DNA of 64,000 nt from Siphonodentalium dalli (GCA_032622095.1 CP136066.1:230952961-231016960); one strand, 5' to 3'. Positions 37,359-49,187 are shown, numbered from the stretch's first letter. Numbers and translations: made by a program. The notes: generated from the letters alone by a model not told the origin.

Positions 37359-38452
37359 AACAGGGTATATTTACAGTGTCAAATCGAATGGGCATCTTCT
37401 AACAATATTTTTGAACAATTTCCTAGAAGTGTTCCAAAATTGAGAACTGAATTTTTTTTTTTTATGAGGTTTCGATTGAAAAATTTCTAACTTAGCTCAT
37501 CAGGATTAACATTGTCGCACAGCTATATTCTCTTTCCCAACAAAGTCTATAGAACATACATGTAAAATTACAGCTATGCTTTAAAGGCACGTGAGGCCTT
37601 AGTTGTCGAAAATATTCATATATGTTCCAATCACCGTAAACAGAAAAACATTAAAACGCACACAGTTTCGTTCATATATACCATGACCATCGCGTAAACA
37701 GCATGTTATCATAAATATTTAGTATATTTTACCTAAGCAAGAGCCTGATTGTGTTACAGAAGACAGCACAATGCTGCTGGCTAATCACACACAAATGGCA
37801 TAAACGCTCTTTATTCGTTCCATATCAGGAATTCACCAACAAAGAACGCTCTTTATGTTTACCATCATAATATAAACAAACACCAGAAAAGTTACTTTTT
37901 ATGCTTTTGTTTACATAACAATGGTCAAAGATATGACAATAACATACTGTTTATGCGATATTTCTTATTTGTATACGGACAAAGTCTGTCTACATTTTGT
38001 TGTTCTTTCTGTTTGTGGCGGTTTTTGACGGGTGGAAATATTTTCACAGGGTACCCACCGCCAAGGCCAACCGTACCTTTAATTAATCAACTCGCCTTAT
38101 ATTACTCGGGTATTACTGCAGTATTCAGGCGTGTTCATGCGATCAACCGCAGTCAGTTATACCGCCGCAGAATGTGGTCCACCTCACATTTGCAGTTAGG
38201 CTGTATTTTTCATGCGATGTTTATATGAATTTTGTTTTAAAGTTGACATTGTAATCACACCAGAATTTTTTTTTATTGTTTCAAAATGTCTAGATAGAAT
38301 TCAGAATTTTTGTGGTAAAAACAATTAACTTGGTTATCACAGTTAACACATATTGCTGTGGTAAGATTACCAGCGGATACCGCATGTCAACAGGGACTGC
38401 ATGCTCTAATTAATTATCAGGTTTAACATGTTAATACTGGATACAGTTCATT
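37359..38452. other. Stretch with no recognised gene
   Basis: AAACGCTCTTTATTCG (about 37803) and AACGCTCTTTATG (about 37845) form a close pair. The same words recur near 49546, 56230 and 60891, suggesting a short dispersed repeat. A 91-codon ORF (37953-38228) has no known features. Confidence 0.5.
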
Positions 38453-39342
38453 TTAAAGGTACTCAATCCGGTTCAGATGATACCCATATAATCAGATTCC
38501 AACATCATACATTTGTATTTAGAAAGGCTGCTTCAGTTACGGTATCAGAATTGATTAATTGCCCTAAAATAATGCTAACCACTGTTGTTCTACAAAATTT
38601 GGCCTTATTATCAACAGAAAGCCTCTTGATTTTAGAGTTATCCATCTTCATCTGAAATTTGGTCCGAGACCGTGGGCCACTATTAACTCTTGATCGTGAA
38701 AAATAGTATATTTCAAAAATTGATATCTAATAACTCTGAGCTTTGATAGGTGGTGGGTTCCTCGACTCGTACCAAATATCTTTTACCCCCCAAGTCCAAA
38801 TAAATAGTAATGTGCGAGCATTAATTCAGGGGGCCCTTAATCAGATTATGCATCTTTAAATTCAAATACAGTTTAAAGATGCATAATCCGATTAAGTGCC
38901 CCTCATTTGCTATTTACATGTATATGGAATCGGGGGGGGGGTAAAAATATTTTAATCAAGTCGAGGGACCCACCTACATGTATCAAAGCTCAGAGTTATT
39001 AGATATCAATTTTTGAAATTTTAATATTTATCACCATCGATACTTAATAGTGGCCCAGAAAAATTTGACGAGCCGACGATCTCAGTCCAAATTGCGGATG
39101 AAGATGGATAACTCTAAAATGAAGAGGCTTTGTGTTGATAATAAGGTCAAACTTCGTCGAACAGCATGTTGATAAATATAACGTATCAGGCGATTTTATA
39201 CTATACATGTAGTTGACAGTGGTTAGCATTATTTTTGGGCAATTAATCGATTCTGATATTACTGAAGCAGCATTTCTAAAAAAAATGTTGTTGTTGGAAT
39301 CTAATTATATGGGGACCATCGAATCTGATTGAGCACCTTTAA
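38453..39342. mobile_element. Large foldback element, about 890 bp
   Basis: The left half from TTAAAGGTACTCAATCCGG is mirrored by the right half ending GATTGAGCACCTTTAA. Matching landmarks on both sides include TAACTCTGAGCTTTGATA, ATGCTAACCACTG and AGAGTTATCCATCTTCATC. The centre is TTAAAGATGCAT paired with ATGCATCTTTAA around a spacer of about 11 bases near 38866. Arms are about 400-470 bp with moderate divergence. A TA target site would fit, but the exact ends are uncertain. No coding content. Confidence 0.85.
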
Positions 39343-39372
39343 TAGTTAGCTATATGAGTTATATACACATAA

Positions 39373-39770
39373 GGCGACACCAATTTTTAAGTCCGGTTTA
39401 CGAACACCTCCTACAACTTTTTTTCCATTTCATGCAGTTTCATGAAGAAAAAAAATGACTTTTTTGTCCCAAATTTTTTTACACGCGTAATGATTTTCAT
39501 GTGCTGTCGCATCTGGTTCTGCTTATGATCATTTGCAGATCCATATTTTCATGTATTTCATGACAAGAAATGTCTTGTTTGGTTCAGAATTTCATTCGAA
39601 AAGTTTTTTTTCACAATTTTTGTAAAATTTATGTAAAATTTCAAGATTTACTTGATATAAATTGGGGGGACAATTTTTTTTATTTTTATTTTTTCCCCTC
39701 CTGCATCTACTTTTTTTCTCCCCACATCAGCCCACATGTTCGTTAACCAGACTGAAAAATTGATGTCGCC
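39373..39770 (-). mobile_element. Harbinger-like MITE, copy 2
   Basis: This is the reverse complement of 30791-31168. It begins GGCGACACC, ends GATGTCGCC, and is flanked by TAA on both sides (39370-39372, 39771-39773). It shares GATCATAAGCAGAACC on the other strand and the T-rich run before CCCCTCCTGCATCTAC. Confidence 0.85.
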
Positions 39771-39794
39771 TAATAGACATTTAAACTTTGAAAA

Positions 39795-40080
39795 TTGTAG
39801 GTTTCCGGATGATAACTTCAGTTTGTTTGATCATATCTGAACCAAATGTGGTATGTAAGTTTATCAGACCAAAATACAGGTTAAGTTCGAATATGGGTGT
39901 GCTCCGCTCATTTTTGCGAGAGTTATGGCCCTTTTTCGACTTAGAATCGTGTTAATTTCTGGTTTCCGCATCATAATTTTAGTTTGTGTGATCAAATCTG
40001 AATCAAATTTGGTATGATAGTTTATTATCCACCATTTCATGGGACACTGGTTGGATTGTTCTGAAATGTAGTATCGGATT
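39795..40080. repeat. GGATGATAACTT dispersed repeat, copy 1
   Basis: GGTTTCCGGATGATAACTTC, then AATGTGGTATG, AGTTCGAATATGGG and GAGTTATGGCCC. A second sub-unit about 160 bp on begins GGTTTCCGCATCATAATTTT. The same two-step repeat lies at 61036-61365. This phrase is familiar to me from mollusc genomes, but I cannot name the element. Confidence 0.7.
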
Positions 40081-40539
40081 TAGGGGACCTTGATATATTT
40101 TTCAGACAAGCTGATGCCCCAAAGAAGCCACTTTTTCTCACATTTGCTGAAATAGTATCCAAAACATCAACATATCAAGAGCCATTAGACTGAATTAGAT
40201 AAAAATATATCACTTGGGTCTGTTTAAGCTGGAAAATACTCAAAATTTTTATAATTTTCTGCTATTATATCTGCATACTAGCCTTTTTGCTGAATCGTGA
40301 ATGCCGGTTATATTGCCGTGTGAAATCCTAGTACCAGATAACATTGGGTATGTACATATACATGTATATAGCATACCACCTGAAAATGGCTTGAATATCA
40401 CATACCAAAGCGGGTGGGGGTGTGTGTGACACCCTCCTTGATCATAGTCTGTATTCTACAGGGTATGTTAACTGTTTCGAGTTGGTGCAATTAATGTGAT
40501 TGTTTAATCTCTACCATCTGAAATCTATTTATAGCATAT

Positions 40540-42205
40540 TTTGCTATCTGATCAATATTGCTACTTAGTACTGATATAAAAAAGGATAAAGATGGTGTGT
40601 CTCTTTCCCAAATGTTCTGTTTACATGTACATTTGGGGGTTATGAGTCAAATAATAACAGACAACATGTCCTTCTAACACTAAGAAATAATATGTTCTTA
40701 TGAACCAGGACAAAATATGACTATTTCTGGAGCATTACAGCACATTATTACAAATCTATATTTGTAAGCAGTAAGATAATGACAGGAAACATGTCCTCAG
40801 ACTAAGAAATAATTTTTTGGTGTGTATTTCACACCACAGCTCATGTGTATACTCACATTAGTTTATGTCATTCAAAGGGAGAAACCCATTTAGAAAGTTT
40901 AAATGAGACAAAACTACCTCACTGTAGATGTAGTTGCAATGTACAACATGTACATGTATTCTGGTAAATGACATTGGAACTAAAATAATGTCCACCGGTA
41001 TGTCATGTACCGGTATACATTGCAACTACATGTACATGTAACTTGCCTAACATACCATATACATGTACATGTATGAAGAGGGACTTTGCAAGTGTTTTTT
41101 AATCAAAATTTTAACCCAACTCTTGTTGTCAGTAAGTTTTAACCCATGCAGTTTAATGAGTTTATATATTTATATATTACATGTGTTTCTATACATGTAT
41201 TTTATCTTTAGTTAGTTTGTTGTCCTTGAATAAACTTGTATTGCTGCACAATCAGTTTCCTTAATGTTCTATTATACTAAAACAACTCCATTGATAACAA
41301 TACCCCTGCATCCCATCAAAATCTACTTCATTGCCATCCTCATCATTTCACTTTGGTATCTCCACCCAGGTGTACCTTGGTGTTATTCACCCAGGTGTTC
41401 CTTGGTGTTTCCTACCCATGTGTACCTTGGTGTTTCCCACCCAGTTGTACCTTGGTGTTTTCTTACCCAGGTGTACCTTGGTGTTTTCTTACCCAGGTGT
41501 ACCTTGGTGTTTTCCTGCCCAGGTGTACCTTGGTGTTTCCTTACCTGGGTGTACCTTGGGGTTTTCTAACCCAGGTGCATCTCAATGGGAAATCCACCTG
41601 GGTAAGAAAACACCAAGGTACACCGGCGTAAAAAAAATACCAAGGTACACCTGGGTTGGAAACATCAAGGTACACCTGGGTGGGGAACACCCAGGTAGGA
41701 AACACCAGGGTACACCTGGGTGAATAACACCAAGGTACACCTGGGTGGGAAACACCCAGGTAGGAAACACCAGGGTACACCTGGGTGAATAACACCAAGG
41801 TAACCTGGGTGGGGAAACACCCAGGTGGGAAACACCAGGGTACACCTGGGTGAATAACACCAATGTAACCTGGGTGGGAAACACCCAGGTAGGAAACACC
41901 AGGGTACACCTGGGTGAATAACACCATGGTACACCTGGGTGGGGAAACACCCAGGTAGGAAACACCAGGGTAGACCTGTGTGGGAAACACCCAGGTAGGG
42001 TACACCTGGGTGTGGTCACCTGGGTAATTACACCCAGGTTTATCCATACCAGGGGTTTTTATCCAGTTTCAGGTGGGTAAATCATGGTAAAACCCAGGTT
42101 TCGCGGGGTCTTAATGGTTGGTGGATGTCTTGGTAGATAGATTTTTACCTGGGTTTCGGCCCAAAAAATCGGGGTGGATTTACCCAGGTACATTTTTATA
42201 TGGGG
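40540..42205. mobile_element. Module Y, copy 2: intact palindromic minisatellite
   Basis: The leader matches copy 1 (GATGGTGTGTCTCTTTCCC, GCAACTACATGTA, CATCCCATCAAAATCTACTT). The minisatellite at 41350-41580 reads GTGTACCTTGGTGTTT; from about 41595 to 42035 the unit is reverse-complemented (AACACCAAGGTACACCTGGG). The tail (GATGTCTTGGTAGATAG, GGATTTACCCAGGTA) matches copy 1. It lacks the 908-bp insertion, so it shows the empty layout. ORFs of 89-168 codons on both strands come from the repeat. Confidence 0.85.
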
Positions 42206-42840
42206 TATACTGGGATGTGGCTAGAGGGGGGTGTCTCACCCACCCAACTTTCGTCAAAATGTTCAACAGTTGGAAATTTCATTTCACACCAACAATGGGT
42301 TGAAAATGTTCTTGTCGTTTGATTTTCAAACAATTTATTGGGGGGAATTAGTTGTTTTTGGACCAATATTTGCATATTTCCCTATATTTTGTCCAAATTT
42401 TGGACTGAAATGGTCATCAGTTGGAAATTTTCCAACCTTAGGGGGTGACAGGTTGGAAAATTCCAACACTTGAAAAGCTTGTGTCCTGGTCCTCCCCCGT
42501 GGCTAGTCAAAACTGCTACTAAATTTAAGAAAACAATATTGTCATACATTTGTTCAACATTGTCATTGGAATTGTCATCATTTGGAAATTTTCCAACCTA
42601 AGTGGGGGGTGTCAGGTTTGAAATTTCCAACTCTAAGAAGACTTGAGGCTAGTCTAGATGCTAGGATTTTGCGATTTTCTTGTTCATATTTCAAAATTTT
42701 CGAACACCGGGCCGAACCATGGTCGGCCCGTTGTGTCACTGTCCCTCCCCCGCGACCAATACCAAACTGCTAATTAGTTTAACAAAACAATAGTTTAGTA
42801 CATTCGGTCAAACTTGTGGACTGAAATGGTCATCAGAGGG
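42206..42840. repeat. GGGATGTGGCTAGAGGG dispersed repeat, copy 1
   Basis: This begins at GGGATGTGGCTAGAGGGGGG and contains repeated GTTGGAAATTTTCCAACCT and GTCCTCCCCCG phrases. It abuts module Y directly. Relatives occur at 47565-48095 and 59875-60602. Confidence 0.65.
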
Positions 42841-43689
42841 AGTGTGACGAGCACAGGATTCACATACGATCCGGCAACAAGTTGCATACAAGCTGCAAGT
42901 CCCGACTAAAAGTCACTTCATGTTTACGTTGTCAAGCAGACAAAATCATCTTGACAACAAATGTAATTGTGCGGAGCACAGATCCATCACACAAATATCG
43001 TTCCAATAAGCTATACATATTATATTAACCCAAATTATATTCCCTCACATTCAGATCATATCAGGGCACATTTAGAAGCATTTATTTGGAAGTTTTGAGG
43101 TCGCACATTTATGTATTTAACATTGAAGCGAGTGCGTCTCCAGCAATGTCGGAAGCTTTTTGGCCTGCGACCTCGGTTATCACAAATAGCGAATTTTCAC
43201 ATCAAAATGGTAATTTCCCATGATATATGGTTGTTATGCCTATAACAATCATATATCAATGCACCCCTCCACAATTATCCAAACCCTGGAAAAGTTCGGG
43301 AAAGTCAAATATATTCAATTATAAAACACCCCAAATTTCGATGCACATAAAAGAAATCAACCCGGTGCTTCCCGATTTCCATAAATAGTGAGAAAACAAC
43401 AAGGTCCCATTTGTTGAAATTATAAGGCAATTGTCGGGTATACATCACTATATTACCCCGAACAAATGCCAACCCGAGGAAAAGTCAAATAAGTGAGTTT
43501 TGATCCAAAAATATGACGGCATATTTTTGCATTCCGAATACATGGCCGCCCGTTTTGTCACACTCACCTCGTCTCTAGAGTATGAATCTATTCCCGTCCA
43601 AAATACTTCCAATAGCCCAATTATAGTTATCAATAAACTTCTTATACATAACTGTAATTAAATATCCAGGTAAAATAGGAATTTCCCGA
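42841..43689. other. Stretch with no recognised gene
   Basis: I see no coding frame or repeat I can support. It may belong to the structure that begins at 43690. Confidence 0.45.
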
Positions 43690-44240
43690 ATTCCATAATC
43701 ACTGTCGGATGCCCGTTTAGGTTCGGACATTCCAAGATGGCGGCGCCCAATAAAAAGATAAACGGTAAGTGTATATATTGTCTCCAAGCATCAATTAACG
43801 ACATCTTTCGGTGATACACCTTTAAACAGTTATGTAGGGATTTGTATGCCCAACACACACGTAACACGGCTTTCGCGTGACAGGCATGTGAATTGTTGTA
43901 TTTGGCGTGTCAAGTCGTCATAATTTTTCGAAATTTTATCGAGGCGACGAAAGTTCGCTTTTTCGTATTTTTCTGGCCCTGGGGCTCATGCATCCGCAAA
44001 TTTATGTATTGTTGTGGGTAGATTAGGTTACCACACATCTTCGGAATGCAAAACCGGAGATATTTTTATTGTCTAACTCCGAAAAACGACCTTTGAAAAT
44101 TTCAAAATGTTCAGGTTCGGATTCGCAACATTCGCGATGATTTTGTTCAGGTTCAGACACAATTTTCGTTCAGGTTCGGACAAATTTGGTTCAGGTTCGG
44201 ACAATTTTAGTTCAGGTTCGGACGCATCAAAACCTTACCT
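43690..44240 (+). repeat. Left arm of a 3.1-kb inverted repeat
   Basis: The arm runs from TCGGATGCCCGTTTAGGTTC through TTCCAAGATGGCGGCGCCCA, CAGTTATGTAGGGATTTGTA, TCATAATTTTTCGAAATTTT and GAGATATTTTTATTGTCTAA to a cluster of GTTCAGGTTCGGAC repeats (44111-44226). The reverse complement of all of this is at 46245-46765. AAGATGGCGGC is a YY1-type site around an ATG, and the ATG is followed about 30 bases on by GTAAGTG, a consensus splice donor. This looks like a promoter plus short first coding exon carried on a repeat; whether it is used is unknown. Confidence 0.8.
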
Positions 44241-46244
44241 ATAAATGACATGCCGAGGTGCAGTCGCGATCTTATTGTGCGTGTTATTAACGAACATGCA
44301 TTGTTGATTTGTTATATCTAAATATGTCAGCTGAAATTTCCAAATATACATGTAGGTGGTATATTCTCCGAATTAATGGGATAAAAGTCACAGTTGAATA
44401 TTTTCGAGCAATGTCTACTATACTGAAACCAGCTAGTGGGAATTATTACATTTTACATACGAGCAACAGTGGTATTATTACTTATCTTCTGAGTTATCGG
44501 GGCTACATGGATATTTAATACCTGGTTCTCGATTTTGAACCCCGAGGCGGAGCCAAGGGGTTTCAAAAAGAGACATCCGGGTATTAAATCTCCTATAGTA
44601 TCCCACGATGTTGGCGGAGCTAACGATTTTGTCTCGCACCAATAGCTACCACGTGGTGTGCTTTTTTTATAGGTTATCAGATAAATTCACACCAATCAGC
44701 ACCAATAAGAATAATTCAGTAGCAGACCTATCGATCCTGTTTTAGGTGACGTAAATTAAGCTCAGCGCGCCAGAACAATGTCACGATAGGTGAAACTGCT
44801 AGTTCAAGGGTAATTCATAAACACGATGTTTCACGTGCTTTTATACGCTCACTGTCAATAGTTACGAGGACAAGGCGCATTATTTAAACGTGACGTTGTT
44901 GTCAATCAGATTGTTAGTTACAACCGGGTGTGGGGACAAGCGGTGTGTGTTATGTTTTCCTATGAAATAGCTGTAATTTTAAATGACATACGATGTGCTC
45001 TCTTTCGTGGACATTTGCGTGGATAATAATTTTCAAACGTTATCTCACTGTAGATATTTCTGTTCAAAAAAGGGTACACAATTATTGACGCGTGCATTAT
45101 CAATAGAACTACGCGAAATTCCGCGGAAGACTGAAAATAGTTTATTACTGCGATAAGTTCTAAAGAAAATCAAATGATCCCGTTTTATTACGTATTCAGT
45201 TATTTGGGTTTCTGTGTGTAATATTTAACCATTGGGTAGGCACTATTCTCTTATGAAGGAAATTTTCCACCAAAATTTAGAGATGCTTAATTTGCCAACG
45301 GAACAGCTGATATTGTTTGCATAAGTTTCGCTACTTCGGCGTCTAAATTCTTGTTTCGATAAACAATACTTGTAGTTTTGCAGAATTGCTTACCATAAGC
45401 ATAACATAAAGAGAACACATTATGGTTTCTCGAATAATATATTCCTGAAATATCGCCGCTCGTGAAGATTCGCATATTTCAGGTATTATTCGGCATAGCA
45501 TAGGTATTCTCTATGTTCGCATAGTGCTGAATAGAACGCAACATGTTCGGGCTCTAATTAATAGTCTTGCATAATAGTCGTGTGACAAATGGTTAACTTG
45601 CAAGTGGATTCAACATTTAGAAATAAGGCAAAACACATAAGGCTTATATTGAAACGAATATGTTTCGTGTGAATACCCAAATATATCATCCAATTATTGA
45701 TACAAAACATGGTATATATTGTCTATCTATCAGCAAGTATTTATGGGCAAATTGTGGGAACAGCTATATAATCACATTCATCGTATAAGCAGTCTAACAA
45801 AATAGAGTTACTGTTCGTGGCTCGTTTCTGCGCTTTATATCTGGGAATATATTGTTAAATACATGATTGGTAAATACATATTGGTAAATACATGATTACA
45901 CGGCTTGTTGAAGGGGGGTCGCATCGGGGGACACGAGCCTCTACCGGGTCATACCACACAGTATCTCTCTCAGAAAGCCGTGTAACTTATAGTATGGACA
46001 GTTATCTGCTCATCTACGTGCGGCGACCTTTGTGGCATCGTATTTGGATGTGGAGGGGAATCACGTGATCGCATACATCTCACACGCATAAAATAAGAAA
46101 GTCCGCCCAAATTATTCACGAGTGGGCTAAAACCAAGCCTCGTGTTCCCCATTTATCGTTTCTTTTACGAATGGAATATAACCAAATGCACAAAAACGCA
46201 ATAATAACGCGACTGTACCTCAGCTTGTCATTTTTATGCGAAGT
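44241..46244. other. Interior of the inverted-repeat structure
   Basis: About 2 kb between the arms. It contains a 69-codon ORF (44309-44518) and other short ORFs without known motifs. There is no transposase signature (no DDE-like or tyrosine-recombinase motif). It may be the core of one long-TIR element, or host DNA between two inverted copies of a 0.55-kb element. Confidence 0.45.
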
Positions 46245-46765
46245 TTTTGATGCGTCCGAACCTGAACGAAATTTTTCCGAACCTGAACGAAAATTGTGTC
46301 TGAACCTGAACAAAATCATCGGGAATATTGCGAATCCGAACCTGAACATTTTGAAATTTTCAAAGTTCGTTTTTCGGAGTTAGACAATAAAAATATCTCC
46401 GGTTTTGAATTCCGAAGATGTGTGGTAACATAATCGACCCACAACAATACCTAAATTCGCGGATCCATGATCCCAGGGTAAACAAATGCGAAAAAGCGAA
46501 CATTTCGCCGCCTCGATAAAATTTCGAAACATTATGACGACTTGACACGCCAAATACAACAATTCAAATGCCTGTCACGCGAAAGGCGTGTTACGTATGT
46601 GTTGGGCATACAAATTCCTACATAACTGTTTAAAGGTGTATAACCGAAAGATGTCGTTAATTGATGCTTGGAGACAATATATACACTTACCGTTTATCTT
46701 CTGTATTGGGCGCCGCCATCTTGGAATGTCCGAACCTAAACGGGTATCCGACAGTGATAATACCT
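46245..46765 (-). repeat. Right arm of the 3.1-kb inverted repeat
   Basis: This is the reverse complement of 43690-44240 with indels. The GTCCGAACCTGAAC cluster is at 46255-46345, and GGGCGCCGCCATCTTGGAAT lies near 46708-46728. On the minus strand the ATG-to-GTAAGT segment is kept, but with one extra base relative to the left arm, so the short first-exon frame differs. Confidence 0.8.
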
Positions 46766-46860
46766 TGGAATTGACATAATTAAAATTAGACTGCGAGCAA
46801 GAAGGGAAATCCCCGGATCGCAAATATAGAAGCAGATCGGTGCTCTCAAGCTAGCCTGTG

Positions 46861-46931
46861 ATTGGCTGGGTTTCAACGATTCTGATTGGTTGCAACTTTG
46901 TGCCACCAGGTGCCCTGAGATGGGTATAAAA
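46861..46931 (+). promoter_or_regulatory. Double CCAAT box and TATA box
   Basis: ATTGG (inverted CCAAT) lies at 46861-46865 and 46885-46889, and TATAAAA at 46925-46931 within GGGTATAAAAGGAGG. The spacing is that of a compact RNA polymerase II promoter reading rightwards into the LTR-like sequence. Confidence 0.6.
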
Positions 46932-47083
46932 GGAGGTCTCAGACCCGAGAACCTCAGTTGGGTCACGGCTCAATTCAATGTAAGCTAGCTCGAAGCCTAA
47001 GTGCTCGAAGCAAAAGCTCGAATCTTTAAGATCGAAGCATAAAAGCTTAAGTAAGGTGTTACCCTAAGTGGTAAACCTTGGAA

Positions 47084-47356
47084 GTGTATAGAGACTAAGT
47101 GGGCAGTTTTACGAGGTTAAAACTGCCAAAGTCCTGCCACGGGCAGAACTTGAACAGACAGTTAGCTGGAAACTGTCAGTCTCTATTGTGTTTACAGATT
47201 GGCAAGGCCAAGTCTGTGTAGTGTATAGAGACTAAGTGTGCAGTTTTACGAGATTAAAACTGACAAAGTCCTGTCACGGGCAGAACTTGAAGAAAGTTAG
47301 CTGGAAACTGTCAGTCTCTATTAATATTTACAGATTGGCAAGGCCAAGTCTGTGTA
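47084..47356 (+). repeat. 137-bp tandem duplication within the LTR-like sequence
   Basis: Two abutting copies join exactly at 47220/47221. They differ by a few substitutions and small deletions (for example GAACAGACAGTTAG versus GAAGAAAGTTAG). Both contain a short inverted repeat, GCAGTTTTACGAG...TTAAAACTG(C). Confidence 0.9.
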
Positions 47357-47564
47357 TCTGGTGATAGTTAGGGGTATAGTGTAGTGTTTCCCTTGAGCAC
47401 TTAGAAAAATAAGGGTGGTGGCAGCAACTTTATTTAGAATCAACCCAGACATTAAAATCCCCTTGGGCGTCTGGGCGACCCACGAGTCGGAATCATATTC
47501 CTTTTTATGGCATGCAGTCGTTAGACCGCTCGGTTAGTTTATACCCCCGGTTGCATGTTACAGG

Positions 47565-48095
47565 AGTATGAGGTTTGAAATTTCCAACACTAGGGAAGCT
47601 TCAGTTGAGGCCAGTCTAGATGCTAGGATTTGCGATTGTCTTGTATAGTTTTCCAAATTTTCTCACGCCGGCCTGAATAAACATGGACGGACACAATGTC
47701 CTGGTGTCTTACCCGTAGCCATGTGCATTTGTCTGGAGTAGGCTACTAGATGTTAGGATTTATGCAATTCTCAGGTTAAAGTATCTTATACCGGGCATAT
47801 AGATCAACATAGTTTATGAATACATAGGATATTAGGCATGAGGAGTGATGTGCAAGGGGGTGCAAATGGAATTATGCAAAAGTTGTGTTTGGTCTGTGAT
47901 TCTGATTCAAGGGGGGGGTGCAAATGGAATAATGCAAAACTTGTGTTTGGTCTGTGATTCTGAATCAAGGGGGGTGCAAATGGAATTATGCAAAACGTTG
48001 TGTTGGTGTGATTCCGAGTCAAGGGGAGGTGGTTGGAATTTCCCAAGGTGGACACCCCCCAACGGAGACCCTCTAGCCACATCCCTGGGTGTATA
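47565..48095 (-). repeat. GGGATGTGGCTAGAGGG dispersed repeat, copy 2, with 62-bp tandem
   Basis: This is the family of 42206-42840 in reverse orientation, closing CCCTCTAGCCACATCCC at about 48076-48092. Inside, TGCAAATGGAATTATGCAAA and TTGTGTTTGGTCTGTGATTC repeat three times with a period of about 62 bp (47857-48020). The overlapping plus and minus ORFs (91, 108 and 66 codons) follow the repeat. Confidence 0.7.
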
Positions 48096-48712
48096 TGTAC
48101 ATAACATACTAATACAATGAACACGTACATAAGGTAACGTATACTACTGCATGATTATCACGGATGTAGTTATTGGGGAATAGTAAATCGTACTGATCAT
48201 ATGTAATTCTGCATCAATCACCAACGTTTCCATTTGTTTGTTTGTTTTATTTGCGCCATCATTTGAATTGGAGACCGGGTTATGGTTGATGAAATCGACT
48301 GGGATTGGCGTGTGTTGTAAAATTGTACTTCTCAAATATTGGAAACGAATGTCGCTATTATAACCAGGATGTTTGAATTGGCATTGGGTAGCGGCTGTAA
48401 CTTAGAATCATTTGAATGCCAACACGATGTGCCATTTTTTTCAAATTTCCATAATGAAGTAATATTCAATTTACATTTCAATGAACCATTGTTTGCAGTT
48501 CTTATCAGTCTAATTCATGATCGTGAATCGATGATCATGCACTTCTGTGAGGAAAGGTTTGTTTGGTATAGTACAAATATGTCTAGTGGCATATCACGTG
48601 AAAAATATTTGGGATCTTTCAATGGATTGAAATGATTGTAAACAGGTTTCCAGCAATGGACATTGAGTGAGTATTGAGATGTTGCTTGCTCATGATTTTA
48701 TTGTGACACTAA
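48096..48712. other. Stretch with one unrecognised ORF
   Basis: A 98-codon plus ORF at 48339-48635 has a more protein-like composition than others here (FELALGSGCNLESFECQHDV near its start, EERFVWYSTNMSSGISREKY near its end), but I recognise no family. No start context, splice signal or homologue can be checked here. Treat it as a candidate only. Confidence 0.25.
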
Positions 48713-48845
48713 AATTAGTCCAGAGTGTTGTTGTTCATGGGGTGTGTCACATGCGAAATTAGTCCAGAGTGTTGTTGTTCATGTGGTGTTACAGGCGAAA
48801 TTAGTCCAGAGTGTTGTTGTTCATGGGGGGGGGGGTCACATGCGA
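48713..48845. repeat. Three copies of a roughly 50-bp repeat
   Basis: AAATTAGTCCAGAGTGTTGT and TGTTCATG(G/T) followed by a G-run and (TCAC)ATGCG repeat at 48713, 48757 and 48798, with slightly varying lengths. Confidence 0.85.
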
Positions 48846-49187
48846 CTGTTGGTAGAATTCCTCTCATCTTCACTTTCCTCGCTCTCGCTCTCGCTGTCTG
48901 AAAACGGAATAGGTTGTTTTACATATGCATTGTTGTTATACATTGATTCATTGGCGGGAATGTCTAAGGTTGGAAAATATTAAACTCATGCTCTAAAATG
49001 TCAGTTTTTTTGGCTTATTTAGATTCTACGGGTTCGGTAACATAATATGCTGCTTAGCATGGAACGATCCGGCCCTTGTTGTTAGTTGTGTCTATTCCCT
49101 AATAATTTTGCAGCTGGAAGTAACTGTTGTCTAACAGCCGATAACCATGCAACAGTCAACCATCTCTATATATAAATCTAACACAAA

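Larger units (their letters stand above)
46800..47430 (+). mobile_element. Solo LTR-like sequence with promoter
   Basis: Promoter elements at 46861-46931 are followed by a leader rich in AGCTCGAAG. Then comes a tandem duplication of 137 bp (47084-47220 and 47221-47356), each starting GTGTATAGAGACTAAGTG and ending GGCCAAGTCTGTGTA. TGGTGGCAGC at 47416-47425 resembles a tRNA primer-binding site used by some gypsy elements. No gag or pol follows; from about 47565 another repeat begins. It could also be a host promoter, but the repeat context and lack of exons argue against that. Confidence 0.5.

Noticed and set aside
41264-42047. Overlapping ORFs of 89-168 codons rich in TQVYLGV/PGVPWCF
   Set aside because: These are translations of the Y minisatellite, present on both strands at the same place.
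43658-43867. Small minus-strand ORFs at 43575-43867 and the similar plus ORF at 46588-46779
   Set aside because: They are similar to each other only because they lie in the two inverted arms, and they include frame differences. No independent evidence of coding.
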